From: Bacillus nitratireducens
Lineage (GTDB): Bacteria > Bacillota > Bacilli > Bacillales > Bacillaceae_G
DNA length: 64,000 bases
Assembly (NCBI RefSeq): GCF_001884135.1
Contig: NZ_MAOC01000019.1
Location: 1-64,000, forward strand
Direction of reading: 5' to 3'
Positions within the stretch are counted from its first letter, which is position 1; each line of letters opens with the position of its first letter. The position numbers were made by a program, and so were the translations under genes. This document shows, piece by piece, positions 48,802 through 57,815 of the stretch. Under the pieces are notes generated by a model that was not told the DNA's origin, searched no databases, and worked only from the letters and a program-made list of their open reading frames with translations.

Positions 48802-49044
48802 ATGGCGATGGTTCAGAAGGAAGATGTTATGAAAAAAATGGATCAAATGTTAAGTTCTCTCGATTTGCTGGAAATGAATATTGGGATTAGAATGAATCAC
48901 GCATTGAAGGATAAAGTTGAAAAAATATGCAATAAGATAGAAATAACAGAAATGCATATCGAGCATATGGAAAATAAATTAGTGCATCACGAAGAAAAAG
49001 GGAGCTGGGTAAAGACATTTCAAAACGTCGTAGTCAGTGCATAA
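48802..49044 (+). CDS. yppD: YppD-like small protein
   Basis: An 80-residue, mostly helical protein (KKMDQMLSSLDLLEMNIGIR; later EITEMHIEHMENKL) with coiled-coil character. It lies between yppC and yppE and matches B. subtilis YppD in place and size. Function is unknown. GAAGGGGGCG precedes the ATG. It is 15 bases upstream of yppE. Confidence 0.7.
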   Translation: MAMVQKEDVMKKMDQMLSSLDLLEMNIGIRMNHALKDKVEKICNKIEITEMHIEHMENKLVHHEEKGSWVKTFQNVVVSA

Positions 49045-49059
49045 TAAGGTGGGAATAAA

Positions 49060-49404
49060 ATGAAATATGAAGGATTAATCCAGTCTTCGGAGAAGTTAAT
49101 GCAGTATAATGATGAAGCCAATGTAAAAAAAAGAGAAATGGATGAATATGATTTTTATAAGGATATGAAGCCATTTGTTGATATGGTAGATACGGAGTTA
49201 GAGGTGTGGAAAGAATTAGCTTATATATGGATAAAGGAAGAGCGGCCTAAGTATATACATGTGCAACAAATCGATCAAGTGTATGAGAATTTACAAACTA
49301 ATGTGCTACAATGTTTTGTTAATAAGGGAAAAGGTAAACGTTTCTTTGAAACTCATCAAGCTATTTCGTATACTTTGCAAAATATCGTAGATCAATGTAA
49401 GTAA
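49060..49404 (+). CDS. yppE: YppE family protein (DUF1798)
   Basis: A 114-residue four-helix-bundle-like protein of the DUF1798 family (YppE of B. subtilis has a known structure but no assigned role). Visible: SEKLMQYNDEANVKKREMDEYDFYKD and a helical C-terminus ending IVDQCK. Good GGTGGG site before the ATG. It ends in a terminator shared against yppF. Confidence 0.82.
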   Translation: MKYEGLIQSSEKLMQYNDEANVKKREMDEYDFYKDMKPFVDMVDTELEVWKELAYIWIKEERPKYIHVQQIDQVYENLQTNVLQCFVNKGKGKRFFETHQAISYTLQNIVDQCK

Positions 49405-49437
49405 CAAGAGGGGGAAAACCCTCTTGTTTTTTTAGGC
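49405..49437 (+). terminator. Terminator of yppD-yppE
   Basis: CAAGAGGG pairs with CCCTCTTG, followed by seven T. The T tract runs into the end of yppF on the opposite strand. Confidence 0.85.
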
Positions 49438-49623
49438 TTCTGTCGCTGTTGTAGGTTTTGTTGCGCCGTTTATTTCTAATTCGCGTATTAATGTTCGGTA
49501 ATCTGAGATGCATATTTTTCCTTCGAGATAACAATGTCTCGCAAAGTCTAGTAGTTCATTTGAACTTTCTGTACAGTACCCCTTTTTTTGAGAAAACGCT
49601 TGTTTTAAATCCCCTAATACCAT
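49432..49623 (-). CDS. yppF: YppF family protein
   Basis: A 63-residue soluble protein (MVLGDLKQAFSQKKGY; SDYRTLIRELE) matching YppF. It is transcribed against yppE and yppG, as in B. subtilis. A GGGGGAGGAA site precedes the start. Function unknown. Confidence 0.8.
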   Translation of the reverse strand: MVLGDLKQAFSQKKGYCTESSNELLDFARHCYLEGKICISDYRTLIRELEINGATKPTTATEA

Positions 49624-49738
49624 GTTGATTCCTCCCCCATGAGAATCTTCTTCCTTATTATCATAGCATGGAAGGGTTTACTTTCTAATTTTTTTAAAAA
49701 TTTAAACTTCCGACAAAAACAGACAGATACTCCGTCAC

Positions 49739-49766
49739 ACATTTTATTTTATAGGTACATATTCTA
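49739..49766 (+). promoter_or_regulatory. SigK-type promoter of yppG
   Basis: AC (49739-49740), 17-base spacer, CATATTCTA (49758-49766), which fits CATANNNTA of mother-cell SigK promoters. It lies about 35 bases before the yppG start. Confidence 0.5.
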
Positions 49767-49800
49767 TATGTAGAAACTTATGTGAAGGAGGAGAGTATGC

Positions 49801-50403
49801 ATGTTTCAACAACCTAATGTATATCAGCAAACAAATCCATATGCACAGCAAAATATGTACCAATATAATGAGGATACATATTTACGATATAATATGTATC
49901 CTTTCGAGCCTCATTATGGGAACCAAAATTATTATCAACCATTTGAAGTGTCGTTTGGGAATCAACAACAGCAGCCACAATCACAACAACCCTACATGAA
50001 TCAACAACAGCAGCCACAATCACAACAACCCTACATGGATCAACAGCAGCAGCCACAATCACAACAACCCTACATGAATCAACAACAGCAGCAACCACAA
50101 CCACAACAACCCTACATGAATCAACAACAACCTTATATCAATTCGCAATATTATATGCCGCCACCATCTCCCTATGGAAATCAACAAGCGATGTTTTATC
50201 CACCAAAACAACCGTATCCAACTATGAATAAACAAAAGCAACAACAGCAACCGAGTCAATTTTCGAGCTTTGTTTCCCAATTTAAAACATCAGATGGCAA
50301 CTATGATGTAAATAAAATGATGAACACAGCTGGACAAATGATGAATGCGATGAATCAAGTGACGGGTATTGTGAAACAAGTTGGAGGTTTTTTTGGTAAA
50401 TAA
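49801..50403 (+). CDS. yppG: YppG family spore-coat-like protein with Gln/Pro repeats
   Basis: A 200-residue protein rich in Gln, Pro, Tyr and Asn. The middle carries four tandem 13-14 residue repeats (QQQQPQSQQPYMN). The conserved YppG part is C-terminal (FSSFVSQFKTSDGNYDVNKMM...GFFGK). Composition, a SigK-type promoter and the neighbouring cotD suggest a coat component, which is inference. The ATG at 49801 follows AAGGAGGAGAG. Confidence 0.8.
   Translation: MFQQPNVYQQTNPYAQQNMYQYNEDTYLRYNMYPFEPHYGNQNYYQPFEVSFGNQQQQPQSQQPYMNQQQQPQSQQPYMDQQQQPQSQQPYMNQQQQQPQPQQPYMNQQQPYINSQYYMPPPSPYGNQQAMFYPPKQPYPTMNKQKQQQQPSQFSSFVSQFKTSDGNYDVNKMMNTAGQMMNAMNQVTGIVKQVGGFFGK
49963..50121 (+). repeat. 39-base tandem repeats in yppG
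   Basis: Units begin at 49963, 50002, 50041 and 50080 (the last is 42 bases), nearly identical, with a partial fifth after it. Likely length-variable among strains. Confidence 0.9.
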
Positions 50404-50486
50404 TAGTGGGGGGTATCTATAACAGTATTATGTATGAAGTAGGGCAATAGTCAAATTTCTATGAAATAAATGGGTGTATATAACAA

Positions 50487-50514
50487 ACGGCTTTACCTCT
50501 TTTCTCATATTGTA
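50487..50514 (+). promoter_or_regulatory. SigK-type promoter of cotD
   Basis: AC (50487-50488), 17-base spacer, CATATTGTA (50506-50514), an exact CATANNNTA, 42 bases before the cotD start. In B. subtilis cotD depends on SigK and GerE. Confidence 0.55.
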
Positions 50515-50556
50515 AAGAGTAATCAGATTTTCTTTATGAGAGAGGAGAGAAAAACT

Positions 50557-50985
50557 ATGCATCATTGTCATCCTTGTTTTGGAGGGCATAAGCCTGTAGG
50601 ACCTATTTGTACAACTGCTCCTGTCATTCATCCGACTAAGCAATGCGTAACACATTCTTTTTCAACAACGGTGGTGCCACACATTTTCCCAACACATACA
50701 ACACACGTACATCATCAACAAATTAAAAATCAAAACTTCTTCCCACAAACAAACTCGAACGTAAATGTTGTAGACCCTGGTGATCCAGGATTTGGTGGCG
50801 GATGTGGACCATGTGGTCATGGACACCATGGACACCATGGACATCAAATATCTCCATTTGGACCAGGACCAAATGTATCACCGTTTGGACCAGGACCGAA
50901 TGTGTCACCATTTGGACCAGGACCGAATGTATCACCATTTGGACCGAATGTAGGACCAAACGTTGGTGGAATGTTTAAAAAGTAA
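50557..50985 (+). CDS. cotD: Spore coat protein CotD
   Basis: An inner coat protein of about 142 residues. It begins MHHCHPCFGGHKPVGP, is rich in His and Cys in the first half (HTTHVHHQQ), has a GHGHHGHHGHQ stretch, and ends with three SPFGPGPNV repeats plus a shortened fourth. The ATG at 50557 follows GAGAGGAGAG; the frame open upstream from 50470 covers the promoter and is not translated. It lies between yppG and ypsA. Confidence 0.92.
   Translation: MHHCHPCFGGHKPVGPICTTAPVIHPTKQCVTHSFSTTVVPHIFPTHTTHVHHQQIKNQNFFPQTNSNVNVVDPGDPGFGGGCGPCGHGHHGHHGHQISPFGPGPNVSPFGPGPNVSPFGPGPNVSPFGPNVGPNVGGMFKK
50851..50952 (+). repeat. 27-base tandem repeats in cotD
   Basis: Three 27-base units (50851, 50878, 50905) and a partial one encode SPFGPGPNV. 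Confidence 0.9.
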
Positions 50986-50995
50986 ATGATATGTT

Positions 50996-51024
50996 AGAAC
51001 TAGCGAAATGCTAGTTCTTTTTTT
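50996..51024 (+). terminator. Terminator of cotD
   Basis: AGAACTAGC (50996-51004) pairs with GCTAGTTCT (51010-51018), followed by a T run. Confidence 0.88.
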
Positions 51025-51041
51025 GTAATTGGAGTGTTGAT

Positions 51042-51596
51042 ATGAAAGTCGTTGCTGTAACAGGATATAAGCCATTTGAACTTGGAATATTTAAAAATGA
51101 TCATCCAGGAGTAGAATGTATAAAAAAGGCGCTTCATCGTAAGTTAACTGCTTTTGTAGAAGATGGTTTGGAGTGGGTTATTATTAGCGGCCAGTTAGGA
51201 GTTGAATTATGGGCTGCTGAAGTTGTTTTTGAGATTCAAGTAGAATATCCAGATTTAAAATTAGCGGTATTTACTCCTTTTTTAGAACAAGAAGAAAATT
51301 GGAAGGAAGATAACCGTGAATATTACGAATTTATTCTTTCGCAAGCAGATCACATTGATAGTATTACGAAACGGAAGTACGAAAGCCCAGAGCAATTTAA
51401 ATTAAAGAATCAATTTTTTATTGCAAAAAGCGATGCACTTTTAGCTGTATATGATGAAGAAAAGCCTGGGAGCCCTAAATATATAGTAGAAGCGGCTAAG
51501 AAAAAAGGAGAAATAGAAAATTATCACAGTTATTTCATTCTTTTTTCTGATTTACAAGATATAATGGAAGAGGAACAGTGGAATAATGCAGATTAA
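51042..51596 (+). CDS. ypsA: YpsA, SLOG-superfamily protein (DUF1273)
   Basis: A 184-residue Rossmann-like protein of the SLOG family, whose members bind nucleotide-derived ligands. In B. subtilis YpsA influences cell division together with GpsB, encoded next door. Motifs: [12 protein letters not shown] at the start, [15 protein letters not shown] (ligand-binding glycine loop) and [15 protein letters not shown]. It is preceded by the cotD terminator and a GGAGTG site. Confidence 0.9.
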   Translation: MKVVAVTGYKPFELGIFKNDHPGVECIKKALHRKLTAFVEDGLEWVIISGQLGVELWAAEVVFEIQVEYPDLKLAVFTPFLEQEENWKEDNREYYEFILSQADHIDSITKRKYESPEQFKLKNQFFIAKSDALLAVYDEEKPGSPKYIVEAAKKKGEIENYHSYFILFSDLQDIMEEEQWNNAD

Positions 51597-51693
51597 TATG
51601 TAATATTGTACTTGCATATTTGATTGACAAAAGGCATTGTTTCTGAAAAAATTTAGTTAATGAAAGCTTTGGCAAAAATTTGAGGTGAAGAAA

Positions 51694-52029
51694 ATGATTT
51701 CGGATAAAATTAAATTAACAGCGAAAGATATTTTAGAAAAAGAATTTAAAACAGGTATGAGAGGTTATCAACAAGAAGAAGTAGATAAGTTTCTTGATAT
51801 GATTATTAAAGATTATGAAGCCTTTCATAAGGAATTTGATCAATTAAAACAACAAAATGTTCGTTTAAAACGTGAATTAGAAGAGCAGAAAGTAGCGGCA
51901 ACACAAGTTCCGCAACAACCAGTACAAACACCAGTTGCACAACCAGTATATAACAATACGAATACGGATATTTTAAAACGTCTATCTAATTTAGAAAAAG
52001 CTGTATTTGGAAGTAAGTTATACGAATAA
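51694..52029 (+). CDS. gpsB: Cell-division regulator GpsB
   Basis: A DivIVA-like coiled-coil protein that helps move PBP1 (PonA) between the side wall and the septum. The 111 residues start [18 protein letters not shown], contain the membrane/PBP-binding N-terminal domain ([17 protein letters not shown]), a coiled coil (about 40-65) and a proline-rich linker before the C-terminal helix. The ATG at 51694 matches homologues and follows GAGGTGA; the GTG at 51685 is inside that site. Confidence 0.96.
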   Translation: MISDKIKLTAKDILEKEFKTGMRGYQQEEVDKFLDMIIKDYEAFHKEFDQLKQQNVRLKRELEEQKVAATQVPQQPVQTPVAQPVYNNTNTDILKRLSNLEKAVFGSKLYE

Positions 52030-52074
52030 ATTAGGGTAACAAAAAGGTTAAAGTAGTTTACATAGAAAAAAACA

Positions 52075-52103
52075 TTGCAAAATCTTTTTGTTTCCACTAT
52101 ACT
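52075..52103 (+). promoter_or_regulatory. SigA promoter of rnpB
   Basis: TTGCAA (52075-52080), 17-base spacer, TATACT (52098-52103), about 8 bases before the mature 5' end. Confidence 0.75.
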
Positions 52104-52110
52104 AATGTTT

Positions 52111-52525
52111 GTCATAACGTTTGGGTAATCGCTGCAACGCCAACGTTGTAGAGGAAAGTCCATGCTCGCACGACCTGAGATGGTCGTAGTGTTCGTGCCT
52201 AGCCAAGTCATAAGCTAGGGTATTCTGGCTGTGAAGCTGGTTTAACGGCAGGGAAAAAACCTAAGTCCTTTCGGATATGGTTTGACTACCTTTAAAGTGC
52301 CACAGTGACGAAGTCCTTGAAGAAATGATAGGAGTGGAACGAGGTAAACCCCACGAGCGAGAAACCCAAATAATGGTAGGGGAATCTTTTCCAAGGAAAT
52401 GAACGACGGAAAAGGACAGGTTTTCATAACCTGTAGATAGATGATTGCCACCGGAGTACGAGGCGTGGGCCGTTTGCAGTACAAAGGAACAGAACATGGC
52501 TTACAGAACGTTATGAACCAACTAT
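52111..52525 (+). ncRNA. rnpB: RNase P RNA, B (Bacillus) type
   Basis: The catalytic RNA that trims tRNA 5' leaders. Conserved blocks read in order: GAGGAAAGTCCATGCTCGCA (CR I), GTGCCACAGTGACGAAG, GGAACGAGGTAAACCCC, GAGCGAGAAACCCAAAT and the 3' CGTTTGCAGTAC with ATGGCTTACAGAACGTTA. The ends pair (CATAACGTT with AACGTTATG). Position between gpsB and the THUMP methyltransferase is as in B. subtilis. Exact ends are estimated within a few bases. Confidence 0.97.
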
Positions 52526-52536
52526 GAAATAACTCA

Positions 52537-52567
52537 GCTCTCCTTTGTTAGAGGAGGGCTTTTTATT
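52537..52567 (+). terminator. Terminator of rnpB
   Basis: AGCTCTCCT pairs with AGGAGGGCT (one wobble), then TTTTTA. Confidence 0.8.
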
Positions 52568-52688
52568 TGTATGAAGTTATAAATTATGAGTTAAAATGGT
52601 TAATGAGATAATTCTTCGTAAAATGTAATGATTAATAGGACAAATTGCTATTAATTATTGTTTAACTATACATAAGAGGTGAATGCAA

Positions 52689-53828
52689 ATGGGAAAAGTT
52701 ACCTTAATTGCAACAGCGGCAATGGGTATTGAATCGTTAGTTGCCCGAGAAGTTCGTGATCTTGGTTATGAATGCCAAGTGGAAAACAGCAAAGTAACAT
52801 TTGAAGCAGATGAAAAGGCGATTTGTCGCACGAACTTATGGTTACGTACTGCGGACCGTGTGAAAATTAAAGTTGGCGAATTCAAAGCGACAACATTTGA
52901 TGAGCTGTTTGAAAAAACGAAAGCATTAAACTGGGGAGATTATATTCCAGAGAACGGAGAGTTCCCTGTAATTGGTAAATCGTTAAAATCTGAGTTGTTC
53001 AGTGTTTCAGATTGCCAACGTATCGTTAAAAAAGCTGTCGTTGAAAAATTAAAAACAACATATAAACGTACAACTTGGTTTGAAGAAGATGGTCCGTTAT
53101 TCCGTATTGAGATCGCAATGCTCAAGGATATTGCAACATTAACAATTGATGCAAGTGGTGTTGGACTTCATAAACGTGGATACCGTATGGATCAAGGGGA
53201 AGCTCCTTTAAAAGAAACATTAGCTGCGTCTTTAATTAAGTTAACAAACTGGAAGCCAGATCGTCCTTTCGTTGATCCTTTCTGTGGATCTGGAACAATT
53301 CCAATTGAAGCTGCGTTAATTGGACAAAATATCGCACCAGGATTTAACCGAGGCTTTGCATCGGATGAATGGGGCTGGGTTGGTAAACAAAATTGGCGTG
53401 AAGCTCGTCAAGAAGCTGAAGATTTAGCAAATTATAATCAACCATTGCAAATCATTGGATCTGATATTGACCATCGTATGATTCGAGTTGCTCAAGATAA
53501 CGCAGAAGAAGTTGGATTAGGGGATCTTATATCATTTAAACAAATGCAAGTAAAAGATTTCACGACAAAAGAGGATTATGGCTATGTTGTAACGAATCCT
53601 CCATACGGAGAACGTTTAAGTGAAAGAGCGCTTGTTGAAAAATTATATAAAGAAATGGGAGAGGTATTCCGCCCATTAGATACGTGGTCAATGTATTTAT
53701 TAACAAGTTATGAGGCATTTGAGAAGTGTTACGGAAAAGATGCATCGAAAAAGCGTAAACTGTTTAACGGATTTATCCGTACAGATTACTACCAATACTT
53801 CGGAAAACGTCCACCGCGTAATTCATAG
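52689..53828 (+). CDS. ypsC: THUMP-domain class I rRNA methyltransferase (RlmL/YpsC family)
   Basis: A 379-residue RNA N-methyltransferase: N-terminal THUMP domain (about 45-155), then an RFM-type catalytic domain with PFVDPFCGSGTIPIEAA (SAM site) and the catalytic VTNPPYGERL motif. Homology to the N-terminal half of E. coli RlmL suggests 23S rRNA m2G as target. The ATG at 52689 follows AAGAGGTGA by 6 bases; the ATG at 52683 touches that site. Confidence 0.92.
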   Translation: MGKVTLIATAAMGIESLVAREVRDLGYECQVENSKVTFEADEKAICRTNLWLRTADRVKIKVGEFKATTFDELFEKTKALNWGDYIPENGEFPVIGKSLKSELFSVSDCQRIVKKAVVEKLKTTYKRTTWFEEDGPLFRIEIAMLKDIATLTIDASGVGLHKRGYRMDQGEAPLKETLAASLIKLTNWKPDRPFVDPFCGSGTIPIEAALIGQNIAPGFNRGFASDEWGWVGKQNWREARQEAEDLANYNQPLQIIGSDIDHRMIRVAQDNAEEVGLGDLISFKQMQVKDFTTKEDYGYVVTNPPYGERLSERALVEKLYKEMGEVFRPLDTWSMYLLTSYEAFEKCYGKDASKKRKLFNGFIRTDYYQYFGKRPPRNS

Positions 53829-53889
53829 TATAAAACTCCTCCAGCGCGCATATACTGGCTATTATGTAATGCGTAAAGGAGGAAGTGAT

Positions 53890-54072
53890 ATGGATAGTTT
53901 CCAATTATCGATGATTCAAAAAGCTATTCACCGTACGTATGATGAGCTCGGAAAAGAAGTGGATAGTCATGGCGTAATTGTAGATGAAATACAAAAAGCG
54001 CAGGAAGAATATTTATCAGCTCTTTCACATGAAACAGCGATTGATAAACGGTATTTAAAGTCATTAATATAG
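53890..54072 (+). CDS. ypbS: YpbS family protein (DUF2533)
   Basis: A 60-residue helical protein (MDSFQLSMIQKAIHRTYDEL) of the YpbS/DUF2533 family; function unknown. The ATG at 53890 follows AAAGGAGGAAGTG. The open frame continuing upstream into the methyltransferase gene is fortuitous. Confidence 0.82.
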   Translation: MDSFQLSMIQKAIHRTYDELGKEVDSHGVIVDEIQKAQEEYLSALSHETAIDKRYLKSLI

Positions 54073-54108
54073 AAGAAAATTTTCCTTTTTCGAAAGGGAA
54101 ATTTTTTT
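54073..54108 (+). terminator. Terminator of ypbS
   Basis: AATTTTCCTTT pairs with AAAGGGAAATTT, followed by a T run. Confidence 0.75.
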
Positions 54109-54210
54109 TCGTGTATTTCTATGTATTGCAACAGGGGAAAGTAGCTGTATACATATGTGTAGCAGCTGTTATATCTTTTTATAGAAAAACTGTTTGGTTG
54201 GAGGCTAAGG

Positions 54211-56148
54211 ATGTTTACTGAGAAGAGATTACCATTTGAAGTAGGAAAACAAGACAATTTTTATGATAAGTTGAATGAGTGGATTGGCGATGTGTTTTAC
54301 GACATCCTTCCGGAAAAAGGCTTTGAAGAGCGTGATGAACAAATTTTTATGGCGTTTCAGTTAGAGCGTGCTTTCCAAGAGAAAAAAGTTATGTTCGCAG
54401 AAGCGGGAGTAGGAACAGGGAAAACAATTGTATATCTTCTATATGCAATTTGTTATGCACGTTATACTGGGAAGCCAGCTATTATCGCTTGTGCAGACGA
54501 AACGTTAATTGAGCAGCTTGTGAAAGAAGAAGGGGACATTGCTAAGTTATCTGAAGCATTAGGACTATCTGTTGATGTAAGACTTGCGAAATCAATGGAT
54601 AATTATTTATGTTTACGAAAACTAGAAGATGTTATGAGTGGGCGTGCTCCAGAAGTAATTGAAGACGTATATTATGAATTACCACAGTTTGTATTTGATC
54701 ATGGTACGATGCAAAACTTTACTCACTATGGTGACAGAAAAGAGTTTCCACTTTTAAATGATGAGGAATGGTCAAAAGTAAATTGGGATTACTTCCAAGA
54801 TTGCTTCACTTGTGATTCTCGTCATCGTTGTGGACAAACTCTTTCTCGTGAACATTATCGTAAAGCGGCAGATTTAATCATTTGCTCTCAAGACTTCTAT
54901 ATGGATCATATTTGGACGTACGATGCTCGTAAACGTGAAGGACAAATTCCATTACTACCTGAAAGTAGCTGTGTTGTATTCGATGAAGGACATCTTGTAG
55001 AATATGCAGCTCAAAAAGCTTTAACGTATCGTTTAAAGCAAACGATGATGGAGCAACTTTTAACGAGATTGTTACAAAACGATATTCGCGAAGAGTTTGC
55101 ACATTTAGTGGAAGAAACAATTTGGCAAACAGAGCGATTCTTTGATGTGTTACAAGAGAATAAAAAGGAAATTGCCGGTTCTGATCGTTTAGAAATTACT
55201 GTGACAGAAAAGGTAACTGCAGAGGCGAATAGACTTTACGCAAAAATCGGTGAAGTCGGTGACGCATTAGTATTTGAAAGTGAAATGCATACAGTAAACA
55301 CATACGACTTAAATATCGTAGATGAACATTTAGATGTGTTAGAACATTCACTTCGTCTGTTCATGCACGAGAAAAATGTAATTACATGGGGTGAAGAAGG
55401 TGATGGAGCCTTCACGTTAGTTATTATGCCGCGTGCAGTTGAAGAAGTGTTACAAGAAAAAGTATTCTCAAAGAAGATTCCGTATATTTTCTCTTCTGCT
55501 ACATTATCTAACAACGATTCATTCGCATTTACAGCAAATAGCCTAGGGGTAAAAGATTACTTATCATTCTCAGTTGCCTCACCGTTTGATTATGAGGAGC
55601 AAATGGCAGTAAACTTATTATCGCATACGAAAGAAAATGAATGGGAAAGAAAGTGTCAATATACACTTGAAAATATACAGAAAACAAATGGACGTACACT
55701 TGTATTATTCCGTACAACACAAGAGCTTGCAGCGTTTAAAGAATATGTAAGTAAAGAGCAAATGTCGGTTCCATTCCTATATGAAGGGGATCAAGAAATT
55801 AGTCAGCTCGTTTCTCGTTTCCAAAATGAAGAAGAGACTGTACTTTGTGCCGTTCATTTATGGGAAGGTTTAGATATTCCTGGCTCATCATTATCGCACG
55901 TTATTATTTGGTCATTACCATTCCCTCCAAACGATCCTGTGTTTGAAGCGAAGCGTAAACATGTAAATGATCCATTCTGGGATGTAGATGTACCATATAT
56001 GATTTTACGTCTTCGTCAAGGGATTGGCCGTTTAATTCGTACGAGCGACGATAAAGGTGCTATATCAATCTTCTTATCTGATACAGAAGATGAGAAAGTG
56101 GTAGAAGCGGTGAAAAACGTACTACCAGTAGAAGGTAAAGAATTATAA
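54211..56148 (+). CDS. ypvA: XPD/DinG-like Fe-S DNA helicase YpvA
   Basis: A 645-residue superfamily 2 helicase without an exonuclease domain. Walker A AGVGTGKT (65-72), a DEGH box (258-261) in place of the usual DEAH, and motif VI QGIGRLIRT near the C-terminus. Four cysteines, Cys134, Cys198, Cys201 and Cys207, have the spacing of the XPD Fe-S cluster, unlike the DinG in this window. A 5'-3' DNA helicase role in repair is expected from the family; it has not been shown here to my knowledge. Confidence 0.9.
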   Translation: MFTEKRLPFEVGKQDNFYDKLNEWIGDVFYDILPEKGFEERDEQIFMAFQLERAFQEKKVMFAEAGVGTGKTIVYLLYAICYARYTGKPAIIACADETLIEQLVKEEGDIAKLSEALGLSVDVRLAKSMDNYLCLRKLEDVMSGRAPEVIEDVYYELPQFVFDHGTMQNFTHYGDRKEFPLLNDEEWSKVNWDYFQDCFTCDSRHRCGQTLSREHYRKAADLIICSQDFYMDHIWTYDARKREGQIPLLPESSCVVFDEGHLVEYAAQKALTYRLKQTMMEQLLTRLLQNDIREEFAHLVEETIWQTERFFDVLQENKKEIAGSDRLEITVTEKVTAEANRLYAKIGEVGDALVFESEMHTVNTYDLNIVDEHLDVLEHSLRLFMHEKNVITWGEEGDGAFTLVIMPRAVEEVLQEKVFSKKIPYIFSSATLSNNDSFAFTANSLGVKDYLSFSVASPFDYEEQMAVNLLSHTKENEWERKCQYTLENIQKTNGRTLVLFRTTQELAAFKEYVSKEQMSVPFLYEGDQEISQLVSRFQNEEETVLCAVHLWEGLDIPGSSLSHVIIWSLPFPPNDPVFEAKRKHVNDPFWDVDVPYMILRLRQGIGRLIRTSDDKGAISIFLSDTEDEKVVEAVKNVLPVEGKEL

Positions 56149-56152
56149 GGAG

Positions 56153-56183
56153 AAAGCTTGGCGCTTGCCAAGCTTTTTTTCTA
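56153..56183 (+). terminator. Terminator of ypvA
   Basis: AAAGCTTGGC pairs with GCCAAGCTTT around a GCTT loop, then a T run. Confidence 0.9.
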
Positions 56184-56249
56184 TTATAAAAGGAATTTAG
56201 ATTTCCATGTCGAATTAAGTTTGAGGTAGAAAAGGGAGGTTTTTATACG

Positions 56250-57767
56250 ATGACGGTAGCTACATATGAAGTAGAAAAACAATTTTTAACATATGTGAAG
56301 AAGATACAGAATTACGGAGAAGCATTAAGCTTAATGTTTTGGGACTTGAGAACAGGTGCGCCTAAAAAAGGTGTAGACCAGCGTTCAGAAGTAATTGGTA
56401 TGCTTTCATCAGAAGTGTTTGCCATGTCGACTTCAGATGAGATGGGGAACTATTTAACAGAGCTTGAAGCTTTAATACGTGAAGACAAACTTTCTGAAAC
56501 GACAACGAAAATGGTTGAAGAGTGTCGTAAAGAATATGATAGAAATAAGAAAATTCCACAAGCGGAATATGAAGCGTATGTGAAATTAGAAGCGAAAGCG
56601 GAGAGTGTGTGGGAAGAAGCTCGCGAAAAATCTGATTTCGAAATGTTCCGTCCGTATTTAGAACAAATAGTTGAATTTAAAAAGAAATTTATTACATATT
56701 GGGGTTACGAAACATATAAATACAATACATTATTAGATATGTATGAGCCGGGTATTACAGTAGAAGTGTTAGATCACGTATTTGGTCAACTACGTGAGCG
56801 TATCGTTCCGCTCGTAAAAGAAATATCGGAGTCGCAAAAGAGATTAAAGACAAGTGCTTTATCAGAACATTTTTCAAAAGAACAACAAAAAAACTTTACA
56901 TTAGAGCTATTAAAGCAATTGAATTATGACTTTGAAGCAGGTCGTCTTGATGAAACGGTACATCCATTTGAGATTACATTAAATAGAGGGGATGTTCGTA
57001 TTACGACACGCTATGACGAAAAAGATTTCCGTATGGCAGTGTTTGGAACAATTCATGAATGTGGTCATGCTGTATATGAGCAAAATATTGCAGAGAAATT
57101 TGAAGGTACACCGCTATGTAGTGGAACATCTATGGGTATTCATGAGTCACAATCATTATTCTTTGAGAACTTTATCGGTCGTAATAAATCATTCTGGAAG
57201 AAAAATTATGATTTATTAAAAGAGTATAGCGATGGTCAATTCAATGGTATATCAGTAGATGAGTTTTATGATGCGATTAACGAATCGAAGCCATCGTTCA
57301 TTCGTATAGAAGCAGATGAGCTTACATATCCGCTTCACGTCATGGTTCGTTATGAACTTGAGAAAGAATTGTTTGACGGTACATTACAAGTGAAGGATTT
57401 GCCAGCGGCTTGGAATGATAAGATGGAAGCATATTTAGGAATTCGTCCAGAAAACGATGCACAAGGTGTATTGCAAGATGTTCACTGGGCTGGTGGTTCA
57501 TTTGGATACTTCCCATCTTATGCGCTTGGTTATATGTATGCAGCGCAATTTAAGGAAAGGATGATAAAAGACATTCCGAACTTTGATGCATTATTAGAAG
57601 AAGGAAACGTAACACCAATTCGTGAATGGTTAACAGAAAATATTCACCAATATGGTAAAACGAAAAAGCCGCTTGAAATTTTAAAAGATGTAACAGGTGA
57701 AGGGCTAAATGCAAACTACTTAGCTGATTATTTAGAAGCTAAATATAAAGAGATTTATGAGTTATAA
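56250..57767 (+). CDS. ypwA: Carboxypeptidase M32 (YpwA)
   Basis: A zinc metallocarboxypeptidase (thermostable carboxypeptidase 1 family) of 505 residues, cytoplasmic, trimming C-terminal residues of peptides. The HEXXH motif is HECGHAVYE (about residues 269-273), followed by the family motif GIHESQSLFFEN with the third zinc ligand and then IRIEADELTYPLH. AAGGGAGG precedes the ATG. It is a single-gene unit next to ypvA, as in B. subtilis. Confidence 0.96.
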   Translation: MTVATYEVEKQFLTYVKKIQNYGEALSLMFWDLRTGAPKKGVDQRSEVIGMLSSEVFAMSTSDEMGNYLTELEALIREDKLSETTTKMVEECRKEYDRNKKIPQAEYEAYVKLEAKAESVWEEAREKSDFEMFRPYLEQIVEFKKKFITYWGYETYKYNTLLDMYEPGITVEVLDHVFGQLRERIVPLVKEISESQKRLKTSALSEHFSKEQQKNFTLELLKQLNYDFEAGRLDETVHPFEITLNRGDVRITTRYDEKDFRMAVFGTIHECGHAVYEQNIAEKFEGTPLCSGTSMGIHESQSLFFENFIGRNKSFWKKNYDLLKEYSDGQFNGISVDEFYDAINESKPSFIRIEADELTYPLHVMVRYELEKELFDGTLQVKDLPAAWNDKMEAYLGIRPENDAQGVLQDVHWAGGSFGYFPSYALGYMYAAQFKERMIKDIPNFDALLEEGNVTPIREWLTENIHQYGKTKKPLEILKDVTGEGLNANYLADYLEAKYKEIYEL

Positions 57768-57769
57768 AA

Positions 57770-57798
57770 CAGGAGCTGCTTAATTGCAGCTCTTTTTT
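57770..57798 (+). terminator. Terminator of ypwA
   Basis: GAGCTGC (57773-57779) pairs with GCAGCTC (57786-57792), then six T. Confidence 0.85.
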
Positions 57799-57815
57799 AT
57801 GAGGGAGTGAGAGAA

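Noticed and set aside
49797-49817. Alternative ATG for yppG at 49797
   Set aside because: That frame stops after six codons.
52242-52497. Minus-strand ORFs of about 80 codons
   Set aside because: They are antisense to the RNase P RNA and have no ribosome-binding sites.
53710-53889. Upstream extension of ypbS into the methyltransferase gene
   Set aside because: The strong AAAGGAGGAAGTG site fixes the start at 53890.
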